64,000 nucleotides of DNA, taken from contig MAAR01000016.1 in NCBI GenBank assembly GCA_002162765.1, forward strand, positions 62,001 to 126,000, read 5' to 3'. Shown here piece by piece: positions 9,266-18,708 of this stretch. The stretch comes from Flavobacteriales bacterium 34_180_T64. Lineage in GTDB: Bacteria > Bacteroidota > Bacteroidia > Flavobacteriales > Flavobacteriaceae. The translations under genes and the position numbers were made by a program. A model generated the notes under the pieces. The model was not told the DNA's origin. It made no database searches and saw only the letters and a list, made by a program, of their open reading frames with translations. The first letter of the stretch is position 1; every line of letters begins with the position of its first letter.

Positions 9266-9838
9266 ATGAAAATTCCTCATTTAGAAAATAATTATGTTAA
9301 GCTATCACTTTTAGACTTAAGCAATTATAATCATATTTTACACATCGCAAGACAAGATAACTTAATTCAATTTTCACCTAGCGATATTGGAACAGATGAA
9401 AAATTGAAGGCCTACGTTCAAACTGCTGTAGATGGTTATTATCATAACACCACAATTCCATTTATCATTTATGATAAAACCAAACAAGCCTATGCTGGCA
9501 GTACAAGATATGGACTGATAGATTGGAAAAATAAAGTACTCCAAATTGGATGGACTTGGATTGGAAAAGAATTTCAAAGTACTGGGATAAACAAACAAAT
9601 GAAATTTTTAATGTTGTGTTATGCATTCGAAAATCTAAAGTTCGATAAGGTAGAATTCAGAATTGATGAACGGAATATACGTTCTAGAAAAGCTGTTGAA
9701 AAAATCGGTGGAACTCTTGAAGGTACTTTACGAAACGACACATTGATGTTAGATGGTTTTAAGCGTAGCACCTGCTGTTATGGAATTTTAAAAGAAGAAT
9801 GGCAACATATTAAAGACAGTGTTTTTCAAGGTTTCTAA
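9266..9838 (+). CDS. GNAT family N-acetyltransferase
   Basis: A 190-residue RimJ/RimL-like acetyltransferase. The acetyl-CoA region reads GWTWIGKEFQSTGINKQM and the C-terminal motif KVEFRIDERNIRSRKAVEKIGG..EGTLRND is highly characteristic of the family. Its TAA stop overlaps the TAG stop of the convergent GNAT gene at 9835 by 4 bases, so neither gene has its own terminator between them. Substrate unknown. Confidence 0.85.
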   Translation: MKIPHLENNYVKLSLLDLSNYNHILHIARQDNLIQFSPSDIGTDEKLKAYVQTAVDGYYHNTTIPFIIYDKTKQAYAGSTRYGLIDWKNKVLQIGWTWIGKEFQSTGINKQMKFLMLCYAFENLKFDKVEFRIDERNIRSRKAVEKIGGTLEGTLRNDTLMLDGFKRSTCCYGILKEEWQHIKDSVFQGF

Positions 9839-10359
9839 AGCTGTAATCTAAAACCATATACAGGTAATTCACCTTGCATAAAATCTAAATCTTCAGAACG
9901 CTCAAATCCAATATTTATATAAATTTCCCAGGCAATCCTCATAAATTCTGTGCTATGAATAATTACTTGAGTATTATTATGACTTATCGCTTTTTGAATA
10001 CAGGCCTTAGTCAATAGCTTTCCTATTCCATTACCTCTAAATTTTGGATCTACTGCTAGCAGTCTAAATCCAGAAGCGTTAATTTCCTTGGTGGCAGTTC
10101 CACCAGAACCATATTGTGCCATATCACTAAAATACACTACAGCTCCTCCAATAATGCCTTCAGCCATAACACATACTAATAATTCTGTGTTTGGCTTATT
10201 TGTTTGTTCGCCAATATTAGCTAGCATTCTGTAATAATCGGGTTGCTCCTTTTTATTTGGAAATCCCTCAAGTCTTGAATATACTGCCACCATTAATTGT
10301 CCCACACGAAGAAATTCATGAGGTAATGCGCATCTAACATTATAAATCCCGCTAGTCAT
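9835..10359 (-). CDS. GNAT family N-acetyltransferase (classical type)
   Basis: 174 residues. Contains the core GNAT motif LLAVDPKFRGNGIGKLLTKA, which binds acetyl-CoA pyrophosphate, followed by the C-terminal IYINIGFERSEDLDF strand. It differs from the two neighbouring RimJ/L-type genes, so this is not a tandem duplication. It begins inside the end of the SRPBCC gene (8-base overlap), indicating co-transcription with that gene. Confidence 0.82.
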   Translation of the reverse strand: MTSGIYNVRCALPHEFLRVGQLMVAVYSRLEGFPNKKEQPDYYRMLANIGEQTNKPNTELLVCVMAEGIIGGAVVYFSDMAQYGSGGTATKEINASGFRLLAVDPKFRGNGIGKLLTKACIQKAISHNNTQVIIHSTEFMRIAWEIYINIGFERSEDLDFMQGELPVYGFRLQL

Positions 10360-10789
10360 TATTTAAATAAGACGTTAATCGTTCTTTTATAAAATAGTCC
10401 CAACCAGTGAGACAACTTTCTCTTGTGAATTCTGGAATGGAATCATCAAAGTCTTCAATTATTTCCATTGATAATACCAGATTTGTATTATTTTTTTTTT
10501 GAAACAACTCAAAAGATACAATAGCATCTCCATCTAAACCTTCGTAATTCCAATTATATGTAATTCTTCGATTTTGTATAACCTCAGTAATAGTCCAGAT
10601 ATGTAAAAAATCCCTACTTGGTGCGTTTACGTTAAATCGCGTGCTAAAACCTACTTCGGTTTTAAATTCTGGAATATTCTCAAAATACCATTGCGTCATT
10701 TGCTTCAGTTCAGTTATTGCCTTCCAAACCTTATCAACCGTGACTTCAAATGATTGCTCTACTATTACTGGCAACTCGGAAACCTTCAT
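10352..10789 (-). CDS. SRPBCC (AHSA1-like) domain protein
   Basis: A 145-residue hydrophobic-cavity helix-grip protein. The opening 'VEQSFEVTVDKVWKAITE' and the later 'FTRESCLTGWDYFIKERL' segment are typical of the AHSA1/SRPBCC family, which binds lipids or other hydrophobic molecules. The ligand is unknown. It is the first gene of a two-gene unit with the GNAT at 9835, and is divergent from an AraC/GyrI regulator that could control it. Confidence 0.8.
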   Translation of the reverse strand: MKVSELPVIVEQSFEVTVDKVWKAITELKQMTQWYFENIPEFKTEVGFSTRFNVNAPSRDFLHIWTITEVIQNRRITYNWNYEGLDGDAIVSFELFQKKNNTNLVLSMEIIEDFDDSIPEFTRESCLTGWDYFIKERLTSYLNND

Positions 10790-10881
10790 ATTGCTTAAAA
10801 TTACTCCTGCCTAAGATAATCATAAAATATCTAAAAATTTAATTCAGCAAGATTGGAAAAGATTATGCTTTCATTCTATCC

Positions 10882-10889
10882 TATATTTG
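10882..10889 (+). promoter_or_regulatory. Candidate -7 box for the AraC/GyrI gene
   Basis: TATATTTG matches TAnnTTTG exactly and lies 18 bases before the ATG at 10908. The only upstream TTG (10853-10855) is 26 bases away, slightly too far for a -33 element. Confidence 0.5.
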
Positions 10890-10907
10890 CTATAACAATT
10901 AAAAGCA

Positions 10908-11768
10908 ATGACACCAAAAGCATCGAACAGAGTTATTTATCTACAAAATTTGAATAAAGTAATTGACTATATTCACACGCATTTGGAAGAAAAAATTGAT
11001 ATTAAAACCTTAGCAGATATATCATGTTTTTCTCCATTTCATTTTCATAGGATTACAAGAGCATTATTGAATGAGCCCATTGGAGCGTATATTGCTAGAT
11101 CTCGAGTTGAAACTGCGGCTAAAATGTTAGGATACTCCTCGGATAACATCGAAAAAATAGCCTATAGTGTTGGGTTTGAAACACCTTCATCATTATCAAA
11201 AGCTTTCAAACAACATTTTGGTATATCGCCCTCGAACTACAGAAAAAACAAAAAAATCACAATCAAAAACCCAGATACAATGAAAACTAAATTGCAAATC
11301 AAAAAGCCAAAAATCGCTACTATTGAAGATAAACAATGCATCTATTATAGAATGCATGGTGCATATCAAACCTTAGATTACGCCAATGCTTGGGGTGCTT
11401 TATGGGAAGAAGTGAAACGTCAAAAATTATTTACTGCTGGCATCGAAAGTATCGGGCAATCTCATGACGACCCTAACGTAACTGATGAAAAGAAAATAAG
11501 ATATGATGCTTGTTTAGTTATTCATATAGATGCCAAGCCCAATGGAGATGTTGGCACTAAGACACTTAAAGGTGGGAGATTCGCAATATTTCAATACCAA
11601 GGGAGTTATACCAATTTTCCAGAAGTATATGACTACATTTTTAATGAATGGCTAATGGATAATGATTATGAACTCAGAGATGAATCGGTTAGAGAACGCT
11701 ATAGAAATGATCCAAGACGCACAGAAGAAGCTAAATTAAAGACCGACATTTATTTGCCTATAAAATAA
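10908..11768 (+). CDS. AraC family regulator with GyrI-like effector domain
   Basis: 286 residues. Two AraC helix-turn-helices fill about residues 10-110 (CFSPFHFHRITRALLNEPIG, IAYSVGFETPSSLSKAFKQHFGISPSNYR). A GyrI-like small-molecule binding domain follows from about residue 125 to the end. This order is that of Rob/SoxS-like multidrug-sensing regulators. It is divergent from the SRPBCC-GNAT pair, which are candidate targets. The inducer is unknown. Confidence 0.88.
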   Translation: MTPKASNRVIYLQNLNKVIDYIHTHLEEKIDIKTLADISCFSPFHFHRITRALLNEPIGAYIARSRVETAAKMLGYSSDNIEKIAYSVGFETPSSLSKAFKQHFGISPSNYRKNKKITIKNPDTMKTKLQIKKPKIATIEDKQCIYYRMHGAYQTLDYANAWGALWEEVKRQKLFTAGIESIGQSHDDPNVTDEKKIRYDACLVIHIDAKPNGDVGTKTLKGGRFAIFQYQGSYTNFPEVYDYIFNEWLMDNDYELRDESVRERYRNDPRRTEEAKLKTDIYLPIK

Positions 11769-11791
11769 GCTTTAGATAAAGAATACTGCTA

Positions 11792-12397
11792 TTATAAGTC
11801 TGGCTCATAACGCTTAAGCATAGCATCATGGGTTTCAGCAGGCTCATTTGAATTCAATTGATCTTTAAGCATTTGCCCCATTGAAGGCATATCATTGCGA
11901 TTTATTTTAGATTTTTCATCCCATAATTTTGAGCGCATAAGTGCTTTGGCACAATGCAAAAATAGTTCTTCTACTTCTACAATCACACATGCTTTTGGTT
12001 GATTTTTTTCTGACATAAACAGACTCAAATCCTCAGTAGCGTTAGAAACATATGCTTTTCCATTAATTCGCAAGGTTTCATCCATTCCTGGTATTAAGAA
12101 AAGAAGACCAATGGTTCCTGTCTCTACAATATTAGAAAGACTATCGACTCTATTATTACCTTTTGAGTCTGGAATTAAAATTGTGTTTTCATCACGGATA
12201 TGGACAAATCCAGGAACACCGCCTCTTGGTGAAGCATCAAGCTTTCCTTTAATGCTACTTGTAGACATAATTAAAAATGGCGATTTCTCAATAAAATTTA
12301 CGGCATGTTTGTCCAAGTTTGATAACACTTTCTCCTTAGTTCTTCCACTAGGATATCCATAGGTTTCACGTAGTTTTGCAGTAGTGTTAATTTTCAT
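11792..12397 (-). CDS. Pyridoxamine 5'-phosphate oxidase-fold (FMN-binding) protein
   Basis: 201 residues from the ATG at 12397. A split-barrel flavin-binding fold is indicated by the core FLIMSTSSIKGKLDASPRGG...VHIRDENTILIPDSKGNNRVDSL, resembling MSMEG_1061-type PNPOx-like proteins. The frame is open to a TTG at 12424, but that lies on the -7 box at 12422-12429, which favours 12397. Probably reduces or binds a small molecule with FMN or F420-like cofactor; true substrate unknown. Confidence 0.8.
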   Translation of the reverse strand: MKINTTAKLRETYGYPSGRTKEKVLSNLDKHAVNFIEKSPFLIMSTSSIKGKLDASPRGGVPGFVHIRDENTILIPDSKGNNRVDSLSNIVETGTIGLLFLIPGMDETLRINGKAYVSNATEDLSLFMSEKNQPKACVIVEVEELFLHCAKALMRSKLWDEKSKINRNDMPSMGQMLKDQLNSNEPAETHDAMLKRYEPDL

Positions 12398-12421
12398 TCT
12401 TAGGTTTTTATTAAGTCTTAG

Positions 12422-12453
12422 CAAAGTTATGCTTTAAAACCCTAGATTCAAAA
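12422..12453 (-). promoter_or_regulatory. Candidate Bacteroidota promoter for the PNPOx-fold gene
   Basis: On the minus strand the -7 box is TAACTTTG (12422-12429) and a TTTTG -33 element sits at 12449-12453, with 19 bases between. Both the motif and the spacing agree with the Bacteroidota consensus. Position relative to 12397 implies a short leader. Confidence 0.55.
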
Positions 12454-12455
12454 GT

Positions 12456-13403
12456 CTAAATTGTAAGCTTATCCACAATTGCCTTTGTTGGTAAAATCGA
12501 TGTTGTGTGTTCAATACTTGGACCCGCAACCCAAACGGTTTTATAAGTAGCTTTTTTGGCCGCCTTTTCGGTCGCTTTCATACCAATAGAAAACCGTATC
12601 ATTTTAACCCACTTTTTAAGTTTACGGTTTTTATTTAAAACGGATTCTAACCAGGTTTGCTTGGTTCCTGTTTTCTGAACGTAAGGTGTGTTAATTACAG
12701 TACATGGTGTTCCAGATATTCGTTCAGTCATGACAATATCTTCAGCACCATAATCGACGCAGGCTTGTTTATATTCTTGAGTCACACCTGCTTCTAAAGA
12801 AGCAATAAAAGGACTTCCAACAGAAACACCATCCGCACCGTAACTAAGCATTTCATCAATATCTACTTTACAACCAACGCCTCCTGCAGAAATAACTGGA
12901 ATAGATAAATTATCTTTAAGTAATTTGATTAAATCTTCAGGTGATAAATCTCCTCTGTGACCACCTGCTTCGTTATTTACTGCTATTGCCGCATCTGCGC
13001 CTAAAGCTTCAACTTTCTTCGCGAATTTTAAATCTACAACATCACAGAAAACCTTAATCCCAGCTTTATGAGCTTGTTTAATAGTTTCTTCTGGGCTACC
13101 TAAAGACGTAATAATAAAATCGCAACCTTCTTCACAAATCACTCGCAATTGCTCTTTGTATTTTATATTAGACTTATTGACAATTAAATTATATCCATAC
13201 GAACCGCCTTCTACTTTTGCAGCTTTTAATTCTTTAATTGACCTTCTCAAAGCATCAAGTGTTCTATAATTTAATGCTGGAATACAACCTGCAATTCCAC
13301 CTTTCATAGCTTCAATAACCATAACTGTATTTGATACTAAAAACATCGGTGCTTGTATGATTGGATATTTTATCTTAAGAATTTGGGTAATACTAGTGTT
13401 CAT
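12456..13403 (-). CDS. Nitronate monooxygenase-like FMN enzyme
   Basis: 315 residues of the 2-nitropropane dioxygenase/NMO TIM-barrel family, which oxidises propionate-3-nitronate-type compounds using FMN. Visible are the N-terminal YPIIQAPMF motif, the NEAGGHRG segment carrying the catalytic histidine, and SAGGV/GADGVSVGSPF phosphate-binding loops. A Lys-rich C-terminal part follows. The leader holds a striking structured element at 13452-13490. It is a single gene separated from dnaK by a terminator. Confidence 0.85.
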   Translation of the reverse strand: MNTSITQILKIKYPIIQAPMFLVSNTVMVIEAMKGGIAGCIPALNYRTLDALRRSIKELKAAKVEGGSYGYNLIVNKSNIKYKEQLRVICEEGCDFIITSLGSPEETIKQAHKAGIKVFCDVVDLKFAKKVEALGADAAIAVNNEAGGHRGDLSPEDLIKLLKDNLSIPVISAGGVGCKVDIDEMLSYGADGVSVGSPFIASLEAGVTQEYKQACVDYGAEDIVMTERISGTPCTVINTPYVQKTGTKQTWLESVLNKNRKLKKWVKMIRFSIGMKATEKAAKKATYKTVWVAGPSIEHTTSILPTKAIVDKLTI

Positions 13404-13451
13404 TCAGTAAATTATTTTAATTCAAGAATAGCTTAAAAAGTCTCAACTACC

Positions 13452-13490
13452 TCAGCCTACTTCACCGAAGTAACAGAGCTCGGTGGCTGA
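13452..13490. repeat. Compact palindromic element with alternative hairpins
   Basis: TCAGCC (13452-13457) pairs with GGCTGA (13485-13490). Inside it, TACTTC (13458-13463) pairs with GAAGTA (13467-13472) on a 3-base loop. A competing pairing is CACCGA (13463-13468) with TCGGTG (13480-13485). It lies in the upstream region of the nitronate monooxygenase-like gene. It could be a decayed dispersed repeat or a regulatory RNA fold. Confidence 0.5.
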
Positions 13491-13556
13491 AAATTTCGTT
13501 AAGTGAGAACAAATATAAGAAATATTATGCTTGCATAACACTTTGATTAAGCAATA

Positions 13557-13594
13557 AAAAAAGCGTGACCATTTCTAGTCGCGCCTTTTTAATT
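13557..13594 (-). terminator. Rho-independent terminator after dnaK
   Basis: On the minus strand a GCG.GAC/GTC.CGC stem with one mismatch, extended by an A/T pairing, is followed by a run of T. It lies 20-58 bases downstream of the dnaK stop. Confidence 0.65.
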
Positions 13595-13614
13595 ATTGTT
13601 AAGATAATTAATAA

Positions 13615-15516
13615 TTATTTCACCTCTTCGAAATCTACGTCTTCAACATCGCTTTCTTCGGCTTGACCGTTTTGACTTGCATCAGGTTCAGCCTCACCAC
13701 CTTGTTGTGATTCAGCTTGCGCTTTGTACATTTCTTCGCTTGCTACTTTCCAAGCTTCATTTATTTTTTCTAAAGCAGGATCAATCACTTCTAAATCTTT
13801 CGTTTCAAAAGCTGTTTTCAATTCTTCTAATGCTTCTTCAATTGGCTTCTTTTTATCATCAGACAACTTATCGCCAAATTCTTTTAATTGACTTTCTGTT
13901 TGGAAAATCATTGCATCAGCAGCATTTAATTTATCTGCTTTCTCTTTTGCTATCTTATCAGCATCAGCATTTGCTTCAGCATCAGCTTTCATTTTTTGGA
14001 TTTCATCATCTGTTAATCCTGAAGATGCTTCAATACGAATATCTTGCGTTTTCCCTGTAGCTTTATCTCCAGCTGTAACGTGAATAATTCCGTTAGCATC
14101 AATATCAAAAGTCACTTCAATTTGAGGTGTTCCTCGTTGTGCTGGCGGAATGCCATCTAAATGAAAACGTCCAATCGTTTTATTATCTACAGCCATAGAA
14201 CGTTCTCCTTGAAGTACATGAATTTCTACTGAAGGCTGATTGTCTGCTGCTGTTGAGAATACTTGAGATTTCTTTGTTGGTATTGTCGTATTAGATTCAA
14301 TAAGATTGGTCATAACATTACCCATAGTTTCAATACCAAGAGATAAAGGTGTTACGTCTAATAGTAATACATCTTTAACATCTCCAGATAAAACACCACC
14401 TTGTATACCTGCTCCAACGGCAACAACTTCATCAGGATTCACACCTTTACTTGGTGTTTTTCCAAAGAATTTTTCTACAGCTTCCTGTACTGCTGGAATA
14501 CGAGTAGAACCACCAACTAAAATAACTTCATCAATATCTGTCTTTTTTAAACCTGCTGCTTTTAAAGCTGAAGCACAAGGCTCGATAGTACGTTTTACTA
14601 AATCGTCAATTAATTGCTCAAATTTTGCTTTTGTAAGTGTACGTACTAAGTGTTTTGGCCCACTAGCAGTTGCCGTTACATAAGGCAAATTGATTTCAGT
14701 TTGTGCAGAAGATGATAATTCAATTTTCGCTTTTTCTGCTGCTTCTTTTAAACGCTGTAAAGCCATAGGGTCTTTACGTAAATCAATACTTTCTTCTGAA
14801 TTAAATTCATCAGCTAACCAATCAATAATTTTTTGATCTACATCATCACCTCCTAAGTGCGTATCTCCATCTGTAGATAAAACCTCAAATACACCATCTC
14901 CTAATTCTAGGATAGATACATCGTGAGTACCTCCACCAAAATCAAAAACTACTATTTTTTGGTCAGTTCCTTTTTTGTCCATTCCATAAGCTAAAGCAGC
15001 TGCAGTAGGTTCGTTGATTATTCTTCGAACTTTTAATCCTGCAATTTCTCCAGCTTCCTTAGTAGCTTGACGTTGTGCATCATTAAAGTATGCTGGTACA
15101 GTAATTACTGCTTCGCTAACATCTTGTCCTAAATAATCTTCAGCTGTTTTCTTCATTTTTTGAAGAATCATAGCTGATAATTCTTGAGGCGTATATAAAC
15201 GACCATCAATATCTACTCTAGGAGTATCATTGTCGCCTTTTACTACTGTATAAGGTACACGTTCTGCTTCTTTTTTGGATTCAGAATATTTGTTTCCCAT
15301 AAAACGTTTGATCGAATAAACCGTTTTCGTTGGGTTTGTTACTGCTTGACGTTTTGCTGGGTCACCAACTTTAATTTCGCCACCTTCTACAAAAGCGATT
15401 ACAGATGGTGTAGTACGTTTACCTTCTGCGTTCGGGATTACAACTGGCTCATTACCTTCCATTACAGATACGCAAGAGTTGGTTGTTCCTAAATCGATTC
15501 CAATAATTTTACTCAT
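13615..15516 (-). CDS. dnaK: Molecular chaperone DnaK (Hsp70)
   Basis: 633 residues, full length. The N-terminal ATPase opens with [17 protein letters not shown] and has the [14 protein letters not shown] and [13 protein letters not shown] motifs. A substrate-binding beta domain follows ([13 protein letters not shown]), then a helical lid, and the C-terminal tail ends [14 protein letters not shown]. It folds proteins in the cytoplasm with DnaJ and GrpE; neither gene is nearby. It is a lone gene with its own terminator, and a TGACA-n3-TGTCA dyad upstream may relate to heat-shock control. Confidence 0.98.
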   Translation of the reverse strand: MSKIIGIDLGTTNSCVSVMEGNEPVVIPNAEGKRTTPSVIAFVEGGEIKVGDPAKRQAVTNPTKTVYSIKRFMGNKYSESKKEAERVPYTVVKGDNDTPRVDIDGRLYTPQELSAMILQKMKKTAEDYLGQDVSEAVITVPAYFNDAQRQATKEAGEIAGLKVRRIINEPTAAALAYGMDKKGTDQKIVVFDFGGGTHDVSILELGDGVFEVLSTDGDTHLGGDDVDQKIIDWLADEFNSEESIDLRKDPMALQRLKEAAEKAKIELSSSAQTEINLPYVTATASGPKHLVRTLTKAKFEQLIDDLVKRTIEPCASALKAAGLKKTDIDEVILVGGSTRIPAVQEAVEKFFGKTPSKGVNPDEVVAVGAGIQGGVLSGDVKDVLLLDVTPLSLGIETMGNVMTNLIESNTTIPTKKSQVFSTAADNQPSVEIHVLQGERSMAVDNKTIGRFHLDGIPPAQRGTPQIEVTFDIDANGIIHVTAGDKATGKTQDIRIEASSGLTDDEIQKMKADAEANADADKIAKEKADKLNAADAMIFQTESQLKEFGDKLSDDKKKPIEEALEELKTAFETKDLEVIDPALEKINEAWKVASEEMYKAQAESQQGGEAEPDASQNGQAEESDVEDVDFEEVK

Positions 15517-15597
15517 AATATGTTATATTTTACTGTGTTGAATGTTCATTTTAAATTCGATAGGTATAAGTCAATGATTATGCCATTTGACAAATAC

Positions 15598-15610
15598 TGA
15601 CAAGCTGTCA
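15598..15610. promoter_or_regulatory. TGACA-n3-TGTCA dyad upstream of dnaK
   Basis: TGACAAGCTGTCA is a perfect 5-3-5 inverted repeat, 82-94 bases upstream of the dnaK ATG and also upstream of the divergent serine dehydratase gene. A closely similar dyad (TGACA-n2-TGTCA) occurs at 33485. A regulatory role is inferred. Confidence 0.4.
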
Positions 15611-15697
15611 TTTTAGAGCCATTAAACTTTCTATACAAAAAGAAATTCATAAGATTGAAAACATTATTTTTACGCGAATAAAATTGAACATTTTTAT

Positions 15698-17119
15698 ATG
15701 GAATGTATTTCTGTTTTTGATATGCTAAAAATTGGTGTTGGACCTTCTAGCTCTCATACCCTTGGTCCATGGAGAGCGGCAGAACGCTGGATTAAAGAGC
15801 TTAAATCACAAGATCAGTTTGATAATGTTGAGAAGATCATAATTAATCTTTATGGTTCTCTGTCGTTAACAGGTAAAGGACATGCAACAGATTTCGCTGT
15901 CATGCTTGGATTATATGGAAGTGACCCTGAAACCATACCAACAGAATCAATACATAACATTATTAACACAATAAAAGAAGAGCAGATCATTCAGTTTGAT
16001 GGTAGAAGATCCTTGGTTTTTAATCCCGAAACTGACATTATATTTAATAAAAAATTTCTTCCATTTCATGCCAACGCTTTGACATTTACTGCCTTAATTA
16101 ATGGCAAACCTCATGTGTCAACATTCTATTCGATAGGCGGCGGATTTGTTATAAAGGAAGAACGGACAAATGACAAAATAAATAAAGCCCTAAAAGGAAC
16201 ATTCCCATACCCAATTGATAAAGGCACAGAGTTATTGGCCTATTGTGAAGAATTACAAAAGCCAATTTCTGAAGTTGTATTAGAAAATGAAAAATCTATC
16301 CGTTCGGAAGATCATATTAATGAAGAGCTTAAACGCATTTGGGACACAATGCTTAATTGCATGTATACCGGATGTCATACCGAAGGCAATCTACCAGGTG
16401 GACTAAATGTAAGAAGACGAGCACATGATATATATCAGACTTTAAAAGGAGAAGATGCCTATACTAATATTTATGACTGGTTAAGTAGTATCAGAAATAC
16501 CGAAGTGAAATTTAGGCAAATTCTTAAATGGGTTAGCTGTTTTGCTTTATCGGTAAATGAGGTTAACGCGTCTTTAGGTCGTGTAGTTACAGCACCTACC
16601 AATGGAAGTGCTGGAGTAATTCCTGCAGTATTAATGTATTATTTAGTTATAGAAAATCATGATGCAAATTTTGAAGAAATAAAACGCTTTTTATTAGTGG
16701 CAGGAGAAATCGGAAGCATCTTTAAAAAAGGCGCAACAATCTCAGCAGCCATGGGAGGGTGTCAAGCGGAGATCGGAGTATCTTCTGCCATGGCAGCAGG
16801 AGCTTTATGTGAATTACATGGTGGCTCTCCAGAACAAGTTTTAATTGCAGCTGAAATCGCCATGGAACATCATTTAGGTTTAACTTGTGATCCAATAGGC
16901 GGACTTGTCCAAATACCATGTATCGAACGAAATGCTATGGGCGCAATAAAGGCAATTAATGCTTCTGAACTCGCTTTAGATACCGATCCTTCAAATGTTA
17001 AAGTTCCTCTTGATGATGTTGTTAATACGATGTGGGAAACGGCCAAAGACATGAATACCAAATACAAGGAAACTTCAGAAGGCGGACTTGCAGTGAGAGT
17101 TAATATGGCCGATTGTTAA
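15698..17119 (+). CDS. sdaA: L-serine ammonia-lyase (iron-sulfur, single chain)
   Basis: Deaminates L-serine to pyruvate and ammonia. The 473-residue chain joins the N-terminal beta domain ([21 protein letters not shown]) with the catalytic alpha domain. The alpha domain has the [4Fe-4S]-type cysteines in [19 protein letters not shown] and [14 protein letters not shown]. It is divergent from dnaK and followed by panB after 69 bases, where panB appears to have its own -7 box. Confidence 0.95.
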   Translation: MECISVFDMLKIGVGPSSSHTLGPWRAAERWIKELKSQDQFDNVEKIIINLYGSLSLTGKGHATDFAVMLGLYGSDPETIPTESIHNIINTIKEEQIIQFDGRRSLVFNPETDIIFNKKFLPFHANALTFTALINGKPHVSTFYSIGGGFVIKEERTNDKINKALKGTFPYPIDKGTELLAYCEELQKPISEVVLENEKSIRSEDHINEELKRIWDTMLNCMYTGCHTEGNLPGGLNVRRRAHDIYQTLKGEDAYTNIYDWLSSIRNTEVKFRQILKWVSCFALSVNEVNASLGRVVTAPTNGSAGVIPAVLMYYLVIENHDANFEEIKRFLLVAGEIGSIFKKGATISAAMGGCQAEIGVSSAMAAGALCELHGGSPEQVLIAAEIAMEHHLGLTCDPIGGLVQIPCIERNAMGAIKAINASELALDTDPSNVKVPLDDVVNTMWETAKDMNTKYKETSEGGLAVRVNMADC

Positions 17120-17159
17120 CAGATATGAAGTATTAAATCTAAATATTATAAAATCTTAC

Positions 17160-17167
17160 TACTTTTG
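17160..17167 (+). promoter_or_regulatory. Candidate -7 box for panB
   Basis: TACTTTTG matches TAnnTTTG and lies 21 bases before the panB ATG. No convincing -33 element is seen at the usual distance. Confidence 0.5.
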
Positions 17168-17188
17168 TAGAACCTAACAAACAAAACT

Positions 17189-18007
17189 ATGTCAGTAGCT
17201 AAAAAAGAGTACAAAAGAATTACGGTAAAAACCTTAGTGGACATGAAAGCTAATGGAGAGAAAATTTCCATGCTTACTGCTTATGATTACACGATGGCTA
17301 AAATTGTTGATGGCTCAGGAATTGACGTCATTCTTGTTGGTGATTCTGCCAGTAATGTAATGGCAGGTCATGAAACCACACTACCTATTACCTTAGACCA
17401 AATGATTTATCATGCGTCTTCAGTAGTTCGTGCTGTTCATCGTGCGTTAGTTGTCGTTGATTTACCGTTTGGAAGTTATCAAAGTGATCCAAAGGAAGCA
17501 TTACGTTCGTCTATACGAATAATGAAAGAAAGTGGTGGTCATGCTGTTAAAATGGAAGGTGGTAAAGAAGTTAAAGAATCTATTAAACGTATTTTAAATG
17601 CTGGAATTCCTGTCATGGGACATTTAGGATTGACACCACAATCTATTTATAAATTTGGCACATATACTGTTAGGGCAAAAGAGGAACAAGAAGCTAAACA
17701 ATTAAAAGAGGATGCTTTAATGTTAGAAAAAGCGGGATGTTTTGCATTAGTTTTGGAAAAAATTCCGGCAAAATTAGCAAAAGAAGTTGCAGAAAGTGTT
17801 TCAATTCCAGTTATCGGCATAGGAGCTGGAAACGGAGTAGATGGACAAGTATTGGTTCTGCATGATATGATTGGAATGACACATGAGTTCAATCCGCGAT
17901 TTCTGAGAAGATATATGAACTTATACGAAGAAATGACTACTGCAATTTCACAATATGTGGATGACGTAAAATCTGAAGATTTCCCAAGTGACGAAGAACA
18001 ATACTAA
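17189..18007 (+). CDS. panB: 3-methyl-2-oxobutanoate hydroxymethyltransferase
   Basis: First committed step of pantothenate (coenzyme A) synthesis, using methylene-tetrahydrofolate. 272 residues with the family blocks [48 protein letters not shown] and [18 protein letters not shown]. The length matches the family. It is probably followed in the same transcript by the pseudouridine synthase gene, which starts 2 bases after its stop. No panC is nearby. Confidence 0.96.
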   Translation: MSVAKKEYKRITVKTLVDMKANGEKISMLTAYDYTMAKIVDGSGIDVILVGDSASNVMAGHETTLPITLDQMIYHASSVVRAVHRALVVVDLPFGSYQSDPKEALRSSIRIMKESGGHAVKMEGGKEVKESIKRILNAGIPVMGHLGLTPQSIYKFGTYTVRAKEEQEAKQLKEDALMLEKAGCFALVLEKIPAKLAKEVAESVSIPVIGIGAGNGVDGQVLVLHDMIGMTHEFNPRFLRRYMNLYEEMTTAISQYVDDVKSEDFPSDEEQY

Positions 18008-18009
18008 AG

Positions 18010-18708
18010 GTGTCAAAAGTTCATTCTAATAAAACCAACTTACAAGTTCTTTACGAAGACAACCATCTCATTATTATCAATAAAAGAGCAGGTGATATTG
18101 TACAAGGTGACAAAACCGGAGATCAGCCTTTAAGCGATATTGTTAAGGCGTATTTAAAAGACAAATTTAATAAACCAGGAAATGTTTATTTAGGCGTGGT
18201 TCATAGACTTGACAGACCTACATCTGGTGTTGTTATGTTTGCTAAAACAAGCAAAGCATTGCCTCGATTAAATAAATTATTTGCCGATAAAAAAGCAGAT
18301 AAGACCTACTGGGCCGTTGTGAAAAATCAGCCTCCAAAAAACGAAAACACGCTCATACACTGGTTGAAGAAAAATCCAAAAAACAATAAATCATCGGCAT
18401 ATTCAAAAGAAGTGAATGGTAGCAAAAAAGCAATATTGAGCTACAAAATACTGAAAGCGTTGGATAATTATTATGTTCTAGAGATTGAATTAGAAACTGG
18501 AAGACATCACCAAATCCGATCACAATTATCAAGTATTGGATGTCCTATAAAAGGGGATTTAAAATATGGTTTTGATCGCAGTAATAAAGACGCAAGTATA
18601 AGCTTACATGCAAGACGATTGAAATTTGTTCATCCCGTTTCTAAAATAGATATTGATATTGTTGCGCCGCTTCCGGAAGATCCAATTTGGAATGCTTGTC
18701 TAACTTAA
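18010..18708 (+). CDS. RluA family pseudouridine synthase
   Basis: A 232-residue RNA uridine isomerase. It shows the catalytic-Asp motif VHRLDRPTSGVVMFAKT and the late RHHQIRSQLSSIGCPIKGDLKYG block. No S4 domain is seen, so it resembles the RluA/RluC/TruC group without the RNA-binding extension. The start is a GTG at 18010, 2 bases after the panB stop. Its stop overlaps the end of the convergent histidine-kinase gene by 9 bases. The modified position is unknown. Confidence 0.9.
   Translation: MSKVHSNKTNLQVLYEDNHLIIINKRAGDIVQGDKTGDQPLSDIVKAYLKDKFNKPGNVYLGVVHRLDRPTSGVVMFAKTSKALPRLNKLFADKKADKTYWAVVKNQPPKNENTLIHWLKKNPKNNKSSAYSKEVNGSKKAILSYKILKALDNYYVLEIELETGRHHQIRSQLSSIGCPIKGDLKYGFDRSNKDASISLHARRLKFVHPVSKIDIDIVAPLPEDPIWNACLT

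Noticed and set aside
8625..10359. Tandem duplication of GNAT genes
   Set aside because: The three acetyltransferases lie on alternating strands and differ in type (two RimJ/L-like, one classical), so they are not recent copies.
13677..14060. Plus-strand open frame of 127 residues inside dnaK
   Set aside because: It lies antisense within the DnaK lid region; its His/Leu/Gln-rich composition reflects the reverse complement of acidic, Lys-rich codons. DnaK is conserved in this region.
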